Assembly (NCBI RefSeq): GCF_035999195.1 | Contig: NZ_DASYGY010000009.1 | Location: 1,116,001-1,180,000 of the forward strand | Source of the DNA: Pseudoxanthomonas sp. | Lineage (GTDB): Bacteria > Pseudomonadota > Gammaproteobacteria > Xanthomonadales > Xanthomonadaceae | Direction: 5' to 3' | Length of the DNA: 64,000 nucleotides | Part shown: one piece after another, positions 7,854 through 17,862 of the stretch | Layout of the letters: each line of letters starts with the position of its first letter | How positions within the stretch are numbered: the first letter of the stretch is position 1 | Position numbers and translations under genes: made by a program | Notes under the pieces: generated by a model | The model's input: the letters and a program-made list of their open reading frames with translations, nothing else | Told to the model about the DNA's origin: nothing | Database searches by the model: none

Positions 7854-9758
7854 TTATGCGGCGTGCTCGTTCCGCAAACGTTCGGCGAAGGCGGCAACGG
7901 ACATGCTACCCAAGTCTTCCCCGGAACGCGTGCGCACGGCGATGGCGCCATTGTCCTTCTCGCGGTCTCCGACCACCAGCAGGTACGGCACCCGCTGCAG
8001 CGTGTGCTCGCGAATCTTATAGCCGATCTTCTCGTTCCGCAAATCGGCCGCGACCCGGAAGCCTTGATTTGCAAGGGTTTTCCGGACCTCGGCCACATAA
8101 TCGGCCTGGGCGTCGGTGATATTCATCACCACGGCCTGTTGGGGCGCCAGCCAGGACGGGAATGCACCAGCGTGGTGCTCGATCAGGATGCCGATGAAGC
8201 GCTCCATCGAGCCCACGATGGCCCGGTGCAGCATGACCGGGTGCTGGCGCTGGCTGTTCTCGTCCACGTACTCGGCGCCCAGGCGGCCCGGCATCATGAA
8301 ATCGACCTGCATCGTGCCCAGCTGCCAGGTGCGGCCGATGGCGTCCTTCAGGTGGTACTCGATCTTCGGCCCGTAGAAGGCACCCTCGCCCGGCAGTTCC
8401 TGCCATTCCACGCCGCAGCTGCGCAGCGCGGCACGCAGGGCGGTCTCGGCCTTGTCCCAGGTGGCGTCGTCGCCCAGGCGCGACTCGGGGCGCAGGGCGA
8501 TCTTGATCTGGATGTCCTCGAAACCGAAGTCCGAATAGACCTTCAGCGCCTGCTGGTGGAACGCGGTGACTTCGGCCTCGATCTGGTCTTCCGTGCAGAA
8601 GATGTGGCCGTCGTCCTGGGTGAAACCGCGCACGCGCAGGATGCCGTGCAGCGCGCCCGACGGCTCGTTGCGGTGGCAGGCGCCGAACTCGCCGTAGCGG
8701 ATCGGCAGGTCGCGGTAGCTGTGCAGGCCCTGGTTGAACACCTGCACATGGCCCGGGCAGTTCATCGGCTTGACCGCATAGGTGCGGTTCTCCGATTCGC
8801 TGAAGAACATGTTTTCCTTGTAGTTGTCCCAGTGGCCGGACTTCTTCCACAGGGCCACGTCGAGGATCTGGGGGCAGCGCACTTCCTGATAGCCGCTGTC
8901 GCGGTAGACCTTGCGCATGTACTGCTCGACCACCTGCCAGATGGCCCAGCCCTTCGGGTGCCAGAACACCAGGCCCGGCGCCTCTTCCTGCAGGTGGAAC
9001 AGCTCCTGCTGCTTGCCGATCTTGCGGTGGTCGCGCTTCTCGGCTTCCTCGATGCGCTGGATGTAGGCTTCCAGCTGCTTCTTGTCGGCCCACGCCGTGC
9101 CGTAGATGCGCTGCAGCTGCTCGTTCTTGGCGTCGCCGCGCCAGTAGGCGCCGGAGATGCGGGTCAGCTTGAACGCCTTCAGGAAACGCGTGTTCGGCAC
9201 GTGCGGGCCACGGCACATGTCCACGTATTCCTGGTGGTAGTACAGGCCCATCGCCGTCACCTCGGGACCCATGTCCTCGATCAGGCGCAGCTTGTAGTCC
9301 TCGCCGCGTGCCTTGAAGACGTCGATCACCTCGGCGCGCGGCGTCATCTTCTTGATGACGTCGTAGTCCTGCGCGATCAGCTCCTGCATGCGCTGCTCGA
9401 CCGCGGCCAGGTCGTCCGGCGTGAACGGGCGCTCGCTGTAGATGTCGTAGTAGAAGCCTTCGGCGATGACCGGGCCGATGACCATCTTCACGTCCGGGTA
9501 CAGCTGCTTCACCGCATGGCCGACCAGGTGGGCGCAGGAGTGGCGGATGATCTCCACGCCCTCCTCGTCCTTCGGCGTGATGATGCGCAACGACGCGTCG
9601 TGGTCGATGACGTCGCTGGCATCGACCAGCACGCCGTCGACCGCGCCGGCGACGGTGGCCTTGGCCAGCCCGGCGCCGATGGACTGGGCCACCTGCATGA
9701 CGGAGACGGGATTCTCGAACTCGCGGCGGCTGCCGTCGGGGAGCGTGATGGTGATCAT
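7854..9758 (-). CDS. thrS: Threonyl-tRNA synthetase
   Basis: The 634-residue protein contains the TGS domain (1-60, MITITLPDGSRREFENPVSV), the editing/SAD domain with the zinc-type motif SCAHLVGHAVKQLYP, the class II core (motif 1 around QEVRCPQILD, motif 2 FGACHRNEPSGALHGILRVR, motif 3 AIVGSMERFIGILIEHH) and the HGTP anticodon-binding domain at the C terminus. It charges tRNA-Thr in the cytoplasm and edits Ser-tRNA. The frame continues upstream into repeat DNA, so ATG 9758 is chosen from the conserved TGS start. The Shine-Dalgarno is weak. It is transcribed ahead of infC. Confidence 0.97.
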   Translation of the reverse strand: MITITLPDGSRREFENPVSVMQVAQSIGAGLAKATVAGAVDGVLVDASDVIDHDASLRIITPKDEEGVEIIRHSCAHLVGHAVKQLYPDVKMVIGPVIAEGFYYDIYSERPFTPDDLAAVEQRMQELIAQDYDVIKKMTPRAEVIDVFKARGEDYKLRLIEDMGPEVTAMGLYYHQEYVDMCRGPHVPNTRFLKAFKLTRISGAYWRGDAKNEQLQRIYGTAWADKKQLEAYIQRIEEAEKRDHRKIGKQQELFHLQEEAPGLVFWHPKGWAIWQVVEQYMRKVYRDSGYQEVRCPQILDVALWKKSGHWDNYKENMFFSESENRTYAVKPMNCPGHVQVFNQGLHSYRDLPIRYGEFGACHRNEPSGALHGILRVRGFTQDDGHIFCTEDQIEAEVTAFHQQALKVYSDFGFEDIQIKIALRPESRLGDDATWDKAETALRAALRSCGVEWQELPGEGAFYGPKIEYHLKDAIGRTWQLGTMQVDFMMPGRLGAEYVDENSQRQHPVMLHRAIVGSMERFIGILIEHHAGAFPSWLAPQQAVVMNITDAQADYVAEVRKTLANQGFRVAADLRNEKIGYKIREHTLQRVPYLLVVGDREKDNGAIAVRTRSGEDLGSMSVAAFAERLRNEHAA

Positions 9759-9768
9759 TTGGGGGCCG

Positions 9769-9884
9769 TGATTCGTGGTTGGGGATTCGGGATTCGCAAA
9801 AGCGCGGGCTCGCGGCCCGGGGCCGGTATTCGCAGGCGGATACTGTTGCCCCTGCGAATCCCGAATCCCGTCTTGCCAATCCCG
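9769..9884. repeat. Intergenic 'gattcgggatt' repeat, copy 3 (upstream of thrS)
   Basis: Units gattcgtggttggggattcg and ggattcgcaaa on the left are complemented by tgcgaatcccgaatcccg and ccaatcccg on the right. It begins 10 bases before the thrS start codon and is the clearest inverted-repeat copy of the three. Confidence 0.7.
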
Positions 9885-9903
9885 TGGCCGCCGAGCGGCC
9901 AAC

Positions 9904-9926
9904 AAAAAAGCGCCACGAGGGCGCCT
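9904..9926 (-). terminator. Rho-independent terminator downstream of tRNA-Val
   Basis: On the minus strand GGCGCC and GGCGCT pair around a CTCGT loop, followed by a run of six T. It lies 149 bases after tRNA-Val and 145 bases ahead of thrS, so it could end the tRNA transcript or act as a thrS attenuator. Confidence 0.75.
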
Positions 9927-9957
9927 ACGGGATGCAGTGCCTCGGGCAGTACCAGGT

Positions 9958-9978
9958 TCAGGCGATGGTAGTGCTCAT
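9958..9978 (-). promoter_or_regulatory. Candidate thrS leader peptide MSTTIA
   Basis: A seven-codon frame, ATG AGC ACT ACC ATC GCC TGA, encodes two adjacent threonines and an isoleucine, 32 bases before the terminator hairpin at 9904-9926 in the thrS upstream region. The Shine-Dalgarno (GAGCG) is weak. Short Thr-rich peptides before a terminator are the hallmark of attenuation, but six residues with two Thr could be chance. Confidence 0.25.
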
Positions 9979-10074
9979 GTCGCACGCTCGGCCGGCGTTT
10001 CCGCGGGCCACCTCGTGAATACGGATGGCGCATCGGGCTGGCCCCAGAAGTCCGGAATCCACGCCGTGGAAGCG

Positions 10075-10149
10075 TGGTGGGCGGTACAGGGTTCGAACCT
10101 GTGACCCCTACCATGTCAAGGTAGTGCTCTACCGCTGAGCTAACCGCCC
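10075..10149 (-). tRNA. tRNA-Val (anticodon GAC)
   Basis: The 75-nt gene starts GGGCGGTTAGCTCAGCGGTA and ends in an encoded CCA. The acceptor stem pairs GGGCGGT with ACCGCCC. The anticodon stem CTACC/GGTAG encloses loop TTGACAT, giving GAC, and the T arm is CAGGTTCGAACCCTG. It reads GUC/GUU codons. Confidence 0.95.
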
Positions 10150-10173
10150 GGTCTGCCCTTTGCAGGGGCGCGA

Positions 10174-10203
10174 ATTCTAGCCCGGAAGCGGGGTCGCCGA
10201 CAA
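10174..10203 (-). promoter_or_regulatory. Promoter for tRNA-Val
   Basis: On the minus strand TTGTCG (10198-10203), an 18-base spacer and TAGAAT (10174-10179) precede the tRNA by 24 bases. Confidence 0.65.
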
Positions 10204-10224
10204 CCGGTGCATGCGATGGGCCGG

Positions 10225-12246
<2,022 letters not shown>

Positions 12247-12397
12247 GTCGCCAGCCCAGAGGTCAGCCGGGAAGTATAGCCACGCGGATGTGACGGACCC
12301 CGCGGCGAAGTCCTACACGCGGACAGGAACTGACCTGATGGCGTCGGATGGACACCGGCATGAACCTGTATTCGCGCAAGCATCCAAGGAGTGGTCG

Positions 12398-12964
12398 ATG
12401 GCAAGGACGCCTTCGCCTCCCCGCGAGGGAGGTCATGCCGGTGCGTGCAGGCACGCATACGGCTTCACGCTGGTCGAGATGTCGGTGACGCTCGCGGTCC
12501 TGGCGCTCATGGTGGCCATCGGCCTGCCCTCCATGCGCGAGTTCCGGGCGCGACAGCAATCGAATGCGCTGGCCCACCTGATGGTGTCCCATTTCGCCTC
12601 CGCCCGCATGACCGCCATCAGCCACAACGTACCGGTCGTGGTCTGCCCCAGTGATGGCGCCGGCAACTGCCGCCAGGGCACCGACTGGGGCGGCCACTGG
12701 CTGTCCTTCCGCGACCCGGACGGGAACCGCCAGCCCGACGGAGGCGACGACCTCTACCGGAACGAGACGGTCCCCGACGATCCCAGTATCCGCATCCTGT
12801 CGACCCAGGGCCGCCGGCATATCCGCTACCAGCCCACCGGCATGAGTTATGGCACCAACCTGACGATCCGGATATGCCACGACGGCCGCATTGCCAGCAG
12901 CGTCATCATGAACAACACCGGTCGCGCCCGCGTGGTCCGCGGCGACATGAAAACGCCCTGTTGA
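12398..12964 (+). CDS. FimT/GspH-type pseudopilin (orphan)
   Basis: The 188-residue protein has a prepilin leader ending in G followed by FTLVEMSVTLAVLALMVAIG, that is a PilD cleavage site, Glu at mature position 5 and a hydrophobic helix. The GspH/FimT globular domain follows, with a Cys pair (VVVCPSDGAGNCRQGTDWGG). ATG 12398 has AAGGAG eight bases upstream; an earlier in-frame ATG lacks one. It lies apart from the minor-pilin operon (13310-19722) and on the opposite strand, with tRNA-Asn between. It may act in type IV pilus initiation or DNA uptake, where Xanthomonadaceae FimT proteins bind DNA. That role is inferred. Confidence 0.85.
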   Translation: MARTPSPPREGGHAGACRHAYGFTLVEMSVTLAVLALMVAIGLPSMREFRARQQSNALAHLMVSHFASARMTAISHNVPVVVCPSDGAGNCRQGTDWGGHWLSFRDPDGNRQPDGGDDLYRNETVPDDPSIRILSTQGRRHIRYQPTGMSYGTNLTIRICHDGRIASSVIMNNTGRARVVRGDMKTPC

Positions 12965-13029
12965 CCGCCACGGGCACCGCGCAGGGACACCTGCGCGATC
13001 GATCCCGCAGGATGTGCAGCGACAAAGGC

Positions 13030-13058
13030 TTGTTCCCGCCGGGAGGGCTGGCTACAAT
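13030..13058 (+). promoter_or_regulatory. Promoter for tRNA-Asn
   Basis: TTGTTC (13030-13035), a 17-base spacer and TACAAT (13053-13058) lie 9 bases upstream of the tRNA 5' end. Confidence 0.65.
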
Positions 13059-13067
13059 ACGCGCCCC

Positions 13068-13144
13068 GCCCGAATAGCTCAGCCGGTTAGAGCACTTGAC
13101 TGTTAATCAGGGGGTCGTTGGTTCGAGTCCAACTTCGGGCGCCA
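13068..13144 (+). tRNA. tRNA-Asn (anticodon GTT)
   Basis: The 77-nt gene pairs GCCCGAA with TTCGGGC in the acceptor stem and ends GCCA with CCA encoded. The anticodon loop CTGTTAA within CTTGA/TCAGG gives GTT. The T arm is GTTGGTTCGAGTCCAAC. Confidence 0.95.
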
Positions 13145-13153
13145 AGTTCAAGC

Positions 13154-13185
13154 AAAAAAGCCGCATCGAGAGACGCGGCTTTTTT
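13154..13185 (+). terminator. Terminator of tRNA-Asn
   Basis: AAAAAAGCCGC and GCGGCTTTTTT pair around an ATCGAGAGAC loop 10 bases after the tRNA. The flanking A and T runs make it likely to work in both directions. Confidence 0.85.
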
Positions 13186-13309
13186 GTCATTTCCGATCCC
13201 TTCGCGGCGGCGTCATTGGGATATCAAGCTAACCGGCATGCTATCGCGTCGACCGCAGATGGAGGGCCGTACCTGCGGTGATCGCTGGGTGCCTGAGTGT
13301 AGACGACAC

Positions 13310-13741
13310 TCACCAGCACCCATCCGTCGTGGGCGAGCGATTCCCTGCCTGATCGATCGTAAGGTTGCCACAGCGGTCATCTGCTTGACTGCCCTGCGGC
13401 GTGGCACGCAGCAGATATGCTCGCGGAGCCAGGCTGTCGGTGTCGACCGAGATGGCATAAAACCTGTCCGCGTCCGCATCGCAGGTAAAAGCGGTGGGGC
13501 TGCCGTCGGCGTTGTACGCGAGTGTCGTCGTGTAGAAGCGCTCCATCTGTTGTGCGGCCTGAAGCAGACACGCGGTCCCGGCCGCGCGGCGCCCTTTACG
13601 CACATGCTCGAGATAGCTGGGTATGGCTATCGAAGCGAGGATACCGATGATCGCGACCACCACCATCAGCTCGATTAGGGTGAAACCCGCTTGCGTACGA
13701 CGTGTCATATCAGCTGAAAGGGTCATCTGTTCGGTCTCCAT
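13310..13741 (-). CDS. pilE: Type IV pilin PilE (minor pilin)
   Basis: The 143-residue protein has a leader ending QAG followed by FTLIELMVVVAIIGILASIA, a type IV pilin N-terminal helix with Glu5 and a PilD cleavage site. It is short for a major pilin and has a C-terminal disulfide region (DDRCGNL ... TTDGCW). It is the last gene of the fimT-pilVWXY1E operon, 3 bases after pilY1, so translation is probably coupled. In Pseudomonas aeruginosa the equivalent PilE is a minor pilin that primes pilus assembly. Internal ATGs at codons 6 and 12 are alternative starts. Confidence 0.9.
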   Translation of the reverse strand: METEQMTLSADMTRRTQAGFTLIELMVVVAIIGILASIAIPSYLEHVRKGRRAAGTACLLQAAQQMERFYTTTLAYNADGSPTAFTCDADADRFYAISVDTDSLAPRAYLLRATPQGSQADDRCGNLTIDQAGNRSPTTDGCW

Positions 13742-13744
13742 CTG

Positions 13745-16700
13745 TCAGTCCCTGCGGATCTCTCGCCACGACGCACGATCCCAGCGCGGTGCGGCGGTAC
13801 GTACCGAATTCAACCCGGCGCCACCACTACCACCCACCCCCAGCAAGCCCCGCAGGAGATTGGGCAGCGTCGGCATGCCGTTGCCCAGGTTGACAGAGCC
13901 GACCGGCAGGCCACCAGTGACCGCCTTGTCCTCCGTCTTGCCATCGCCATTGAGGTCGAAGTAAGAGAGGCTGCCACTGGTGCCGGTGAAAGCATCGAGG
14001 GCGTTGATGTAACCGGTGCCGCTGGAACTGCAGGCGCCACCCGATGGGATGATGCTGGCGGTGACGAGGAACCGACCGGCCAACTGGGCGTCCTGGACGA
14101 CTCGCTCACCGTTACCCGGCAAATCGAGGTACCAGCCCTTCGATAGAGGCGGCAGTACGGCACGCGGCTCGAAGGCGCGCACATTACCTTCCGTCACCTG
14201 TACCCTGCGCTCGGTCAGATCATCGCGGGTACGGGTCGTGTTCTCGTCGATGAACCCGTACATGCTCTGCACATCGGTGCTGTCCGGCTGCGCGTCCTCG
14301 GCGGTCAGATAGCGACCGGTACCGAAGAAAACCCAGCGCTTCCGGGTCAGCGGATGGACGCCCACCGCTACGCCACCACTGATGGGTTGCGCCTTGCCGT
14401 CAGCGTCCTGTGCCGTGAACAGGCGCGTGGCAGTCCATGCGCTTGGCGTGGAGGACGTCATGTCGAACTTCCACACGTTGCCTTGCATGTCGCCAGCATA
14501 AACGTAGGCCAGCGTCCTTCCATCGGGACCGTACACGCCCGTGGCCGAAGAAAGGCCATTGGGCGCGAGCGCGCTTCCGACACCCGTATCGATTTCGCGA
14601 ATCACGGCACCGGTATCCAGGTCCATAACGATCAGGACGGCACGCTCATTGGTGCTGTTGGGGCCATTGCCAACCACCACGGCCGGCGTGCGCGTTCCGT
14701 TGTTGACGTTGGCCAGCAGCGGCTTGCTGAGCACCAGGCCCATGTTGTTGGACGGCGTTTCCGCGCGTTCCCACTTGAAGTTGGAGGCGGTCATCGATGC
14801 GGGATTGGTGACATCGAGCGCATACAGTCCCTTGCCACCACGCCCCAGACTTCCTACCAGGATATTCGTGCCTGCAGACGTAAGGGACCGCCGACTGACG
14901 GCGATGGGACCATCGACAAAATACCGGTGTGCATAGTCGCCACGGCTCAGCGTGGACAGCAGACCCCAGTTGATGATGTTGGGGATGTAGGCGAACACTT
15001 CCTCGCCGTTGCTCGCATTGAAGGCATGCAGCATGCCGTCGTTGGCGCCCACGTAAAGCGTATTGGTATCGACATCGTAGGCAGGCGAAGAATTGATGAT
15101 ATCGCCCAGCAGACCGGTGCGCCTGCGCAGGGCCGGCGCTTCATTGCCCTCCAGGCTCGTGTCGCCCTTGATGTAGTCCGCATTCTTCGCGCCGGTGACG
15201 GGATAGTTGAACGTATCTCCCGTCCTGGTCAACAGCGCCCTCTGCGTCGCGGTTGGGAATGTCTGCCCCGTTCCACCTTCAGAGGTGAACACCTTGCGGG
15301 TGCTCCAGTTGCCGATGCTCGCATTCCACATTTCGGCACCGTCGGACGCCCGGCTGGCCCTCAGACCACCCTTCCAACTGCCCTGCTCGTAACTGGCGTT
15401 GAACACCAGCGTGCTGGCGTCCGGCGACACGGACGTGGAGGCCACATTGGAATACGAACTGCTGCGCCGTTCGATCTCTGTCAACGCGTCCTGCAAGGCT
15501 TTGGTGAACCTGTCCGAATCATTGGCAAGCACATACCTACCACGACCGTTCACTGCCGCATGCCACAGATCGTCGATGCTGCTGGCGGTATTGTTGAGAG
15601 AGATCGGCCAGCTCTTGGTGCCCGCCGTGATCGCCGGCAGATCCGTTTCCGGATCCAGGCTGCCCGCCGCGCCCAGCGACACGGAGAACGTGACCATATG
15701 CTGGTAACTGGCCGGGTCGTCGATCGATGCCGGCACGTTGTCCACCATGTCAGGACGCAGGTCGTTCTTCCAGTAGTACATGGCGATATCGGCCAGCGTG
15801 TCGGCCTGGTTGTCGCCCTTGTACGGGAGGGGGAAGGTACCATCCTGCTCACCGACCTTCTGACCCACGCCGGTGTAATCGTACGCAGCGTCATCCGAAT
15901 CGTTACGGTAACCATCGGTGGTCAAGATCATGTAGCTCTGACGGCAACTGAACTGCTCCACCGTTGCACCGGGCCCCCAGGGGCCATCGGAAGCATGGTC
16001 GGTGGCGAAGTAATTGCCCGCGTTCCATATCGCGGAGCGCAGCGGCGTGGCGCCGCTGCCGTTCTCCGAATACAGCCGCTGGAACCACGCGGTGCGATTA
16101 TTGTCGGCACCGGTAGTGCCGTTGGGGTCATCGAACAGGCCCTGGTTTCGCGTGACGGGGATGGGTTTAGCACGCGAAATGGGGTGGGTGTTCCAGCGCC
16201 CCCCTGTCGGCCAGAGTCCACCGCCCGGGATGGCTGTGTTGCCTATCGACATGTCGTTCCAGATGTTGCGATAGCCCACGCGATAATTCGTGCCGATCTG
16301 CGAGAACGCGCGACCGGCGCCCGCCTTGGCGACCTTGAATCGGGTGCGGTGGTAGGAATACCACGTGGCAAAGTTCGCGCGCTCGTCTGCGGCGGAACGG
16401 CCGGTCGGCGTTGCCGCAGTACAGTTCGTCCAGCCGGTTGCGCCACATCCTGCTTCACTGGTGTAGTAGGTGATGGTGAGAGTGGCACCGCTGAAGCCGG
16501 TAGCCACCCGGCCACGCAAGCCGAGATGGATCACCGTACCGGCATCGGGATTGTTGATGGAGATTGTCTTGGTCGCACCGGATCCCGTAGCTCTGGCCTG
16601 ATAGTTTGCCGTGGTAGGAGCACTTCCATACCGGTAATACAACTCTGCGTTCGAACCCGTCGCCGTGATCGTGACATTTACCGTATTAGCCGGAACCGTG

Positions 16701-17326
16701 AAGGTTGGATAACCCGTCACCATCGTCTGAGCCAGTCCTCCTGCCAACCCGGTCATGGGATAGCCGGTCACGGTCGGAGCGCCACTCCACTCCGAGCGCT
16801 CTACCGTGCCATTGGTCAGGATCTGGTACCGCCAGTAGTTCGCGACGGCCCCAAACGTCGCCGGATTCAAGGGGTCTTTCGGAACGTAATAGGTCTGCGT
16901 GGCATTGGACAGATTGATGGTGCCGGTGTTGAAAGGGGGCACCAAAGCGACATGGGAGTAAGCGGCGGTATATGAAGTACCGCCGGTCATCTCCGAACCA
17001 TCGGGATTCACCCACGGCCGATAGGCCTTGAACGGGTTGTAATAGATGGTATTGCGCGTATACGCCTGCCTTGCGATGTTGATACCCGTCACGCTCGGAA
17101 CAACGTCCGGCATGTAGTCGTTCTGCATCGAGCCGGAGTTATCCAGCACCATCAGGATGTTGGGCGGTATGCGCGCTCCCGTGGTCATCGGCTCGGGCGG
17201 AATCGTCACGCCGGCATTGACCGGAAGTGCGAGTAGCGTCGTGAGGAAGGCGGCCGGGGCGCTCCACCAGGGGCGGTGGCTGGCATTCTGAGACGGCGAG
17301 CGCAAAGCAGAAGACGAAGTTTTCAT
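13745..17326 (-). CDS. pilY1: PilY1 type IV pilus tip adhesin/assembly protein
   Basis: The 1193-residue secreted protein has a signal-peptide-like N terminus (PAAFLTTLLALPVNAG) and an N-terminal von Willebrand A-type region with a MIDAS start (NILMVLDNSGSMQ, D62-S64-S66). Between about 205 and 290 lies an insert resembling bacterial pre-peptidase C-terminal (PPC) domains (VPANTVNVTITATGSNAELY). The VWA continues (RQSYMILTTDGYRNDSDD). The C-terminal half is the PilY1 beta-propeller (NSSPAYDVDTNTLYVGANDG, MLHAFNASNGEEVFAYIP) with a calcium-loop-like DLNGDGKTED near 1140. It sits at the pilus tip and promotes pilus extension, adhesion and mechanosensing. It overlaps pilX by 4 bases. The region looks less GC-rich by eye than its neighbours. 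Confidence 0.93.
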   Translation of the reverse strand: MKTSSSALRSPSQNASHRPWWSAPAAFLTTLLALPVNAGVTIPPEPMTTGARIPPNILMVLDNSGSMQNDYMPDVVPSVTGINIARQAYTRNTIYYNPFKAYRPWVNPDGSEMTGGTSYTAAYSHVALVPPFNTGTINLSNATQTYYVPKDPLNPATFGAVANYWRYQILTNGTVERSEWSGAPTVTGYPMTGLAGGLAQTMVTGYPTFTVPANTVNVTITATGSNAELYYRYGSAPTTANYQARATGSGATKTISINNPDAGTVIHLGLRGRVATGFSGATLTITYYTSEAGCGATGWTNCTAATPTGRSAADERANFATWYSYHRTRFKVAKAGAGRAFSQIGTNYRVGYRNIWNDMSIGNTAIPGGGLWPTGGRWNTHPISRAKPIPVTRNQGLFDDPNGTTGADNNRTAWFQRLYSENGSGATPLRSAIWNAGNYFATDHASDGPWGPGATVEQFSCRQSYMILTTDGYRNDSDDAAYDYTGVGQKVGEQDGTFPLPYKGDNQADTLADIAMYYWKNDLRPDMVDNVPASIDDPASYQHMVTFSVSLGAAGSLDPETDLPAITAGTKSWPISLNNTASSIDDLWHAAVNGRGRYVLANDSDRFTKALQDALTEIERRSSSYSNVASTSVSPDASTLVFNASYEQGSWKGGLRASRASDGAEMWNASIGNWSTRKVFTSEGGTGQTFPTATQRALLTRTGDTFNYPVTGAKNADYIKGDTSLEGNEAPALRRRTGLLGDIINSSPAYDVDTNTLYVGANDGMLHAFNASNGEEVFAYIPNIINWGLLSTLSRGDYAHRYFVDGPIAVSRRSLTSAGTNILVGSLGRGGKGLYALDVTNPASMTASNFKWERAETPSNNMGLVLSKPLLANVNNGTRTPAVVVGNGPNSTNERAVLIVMDLDTGAVIREIDTGVGSALAPNGLSSATGVYGPDGRTLAYVYAGDMQGNVWKFDMTSSTPSAWTATRLFTAQDADGKAQPISGGVAVGVHPLTRKRWVFFGTGRYLTAEDAQPDSTDVQSMYGFIDENTTRTRDDLTERRVQVTEGNVRAFEPRAVLPPLSKGWYLDLPGNGERVVQDAQLAGRFLVTASIIPSGGACSSSGTGYINALDAFTGTSGSLSYFDLNGDGKTEDKAVTGGLPVGSVNLGNGMPTLPNLLRGLLGVGGSGGAGLNSVRTAAPRWDRASWREIRRD

Positions 17327-17862
17327 GGCTCATCCGGGATGCGGCTGATGACGGTGGCTTGCACGAGCACGTCGGCGCGGCCTGCGGAACGACTGCGCGC
17401 GGTCACGCGATACAAGGGATTGGCGCAATTGAGCGTGGAACCGGAGGTGGTGTCGCAACCACCTGGCTGACCCGGCCCGGTACCGATGTATTCGATCCAG
17501 TACTCGGGATTCTCCGGAATCATCATGCTGTCGTAGCTGTCGTCCGGCACTTGGCGCCACACAGGCGCGGAACCGCTGGGACAGATACTGTCGGACGTGC
17601 AATCCGCTGCCGTGGGAATGCGGGTGTCCCAGTTCCCCACGCCGAGCACCTGATCCTGCGCAAAGCGCAGAGCGCCTTCGGCTGCCTGGAAGGCAACGCT
17701 GCGGTCACGCAGATTGGCAGCCATGCGCTCCTGCATTGCAGAACTACGCATGATGGCAATGCCGAGGATAGCCGTTACTACCAGTAGAACCAGCACCACG
17801 ATCAAGGCGATACCCTGCTGATCGCGGGAGGTACCGGCAGGACGGGAACGAGAGACTTTCAT
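17323..17862 (-). CDS. pilX: Minor pilin PilX
   Basis: The 179-residue protein matches the PilX N-terminal family: QQGIALIVVLVLLVVTAILG, then IMRSSAMQERMAANLRDRSV and AFQAAEGALRFAQDQV. As is usual for PilX, the Glu5 of other pilins is absent (valine at mature position 5), which fits a tip-complex subunit. It overlaps pilW and pilY1 by 4 bases each, so the operon is translationally coupled. Confidence 0.92.
   Translation of the reverse strand: MKVSRSRPAGTSRDQQGIALIVVLVLLVVTAILGIAIMRSSAMQERMAANLRDRSVAFQAAEGALRFAQDQVLGVGNWDTRIPTAADCTSDSICPSGSAPVWRQVPDDSYDSMMIPENPEYWIEYIGTGPGQPGGCDTTSGSTLNCANPLYRVTARSRSAGRADVLVQATVISRIPDEP

Noticed and set aside
17323..17862. Defective PilX because Glu5 is missing
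   Set aside because: Absence of Glu5 is normal in the PilX/GspK-like tip subunit, so it is not a defect.
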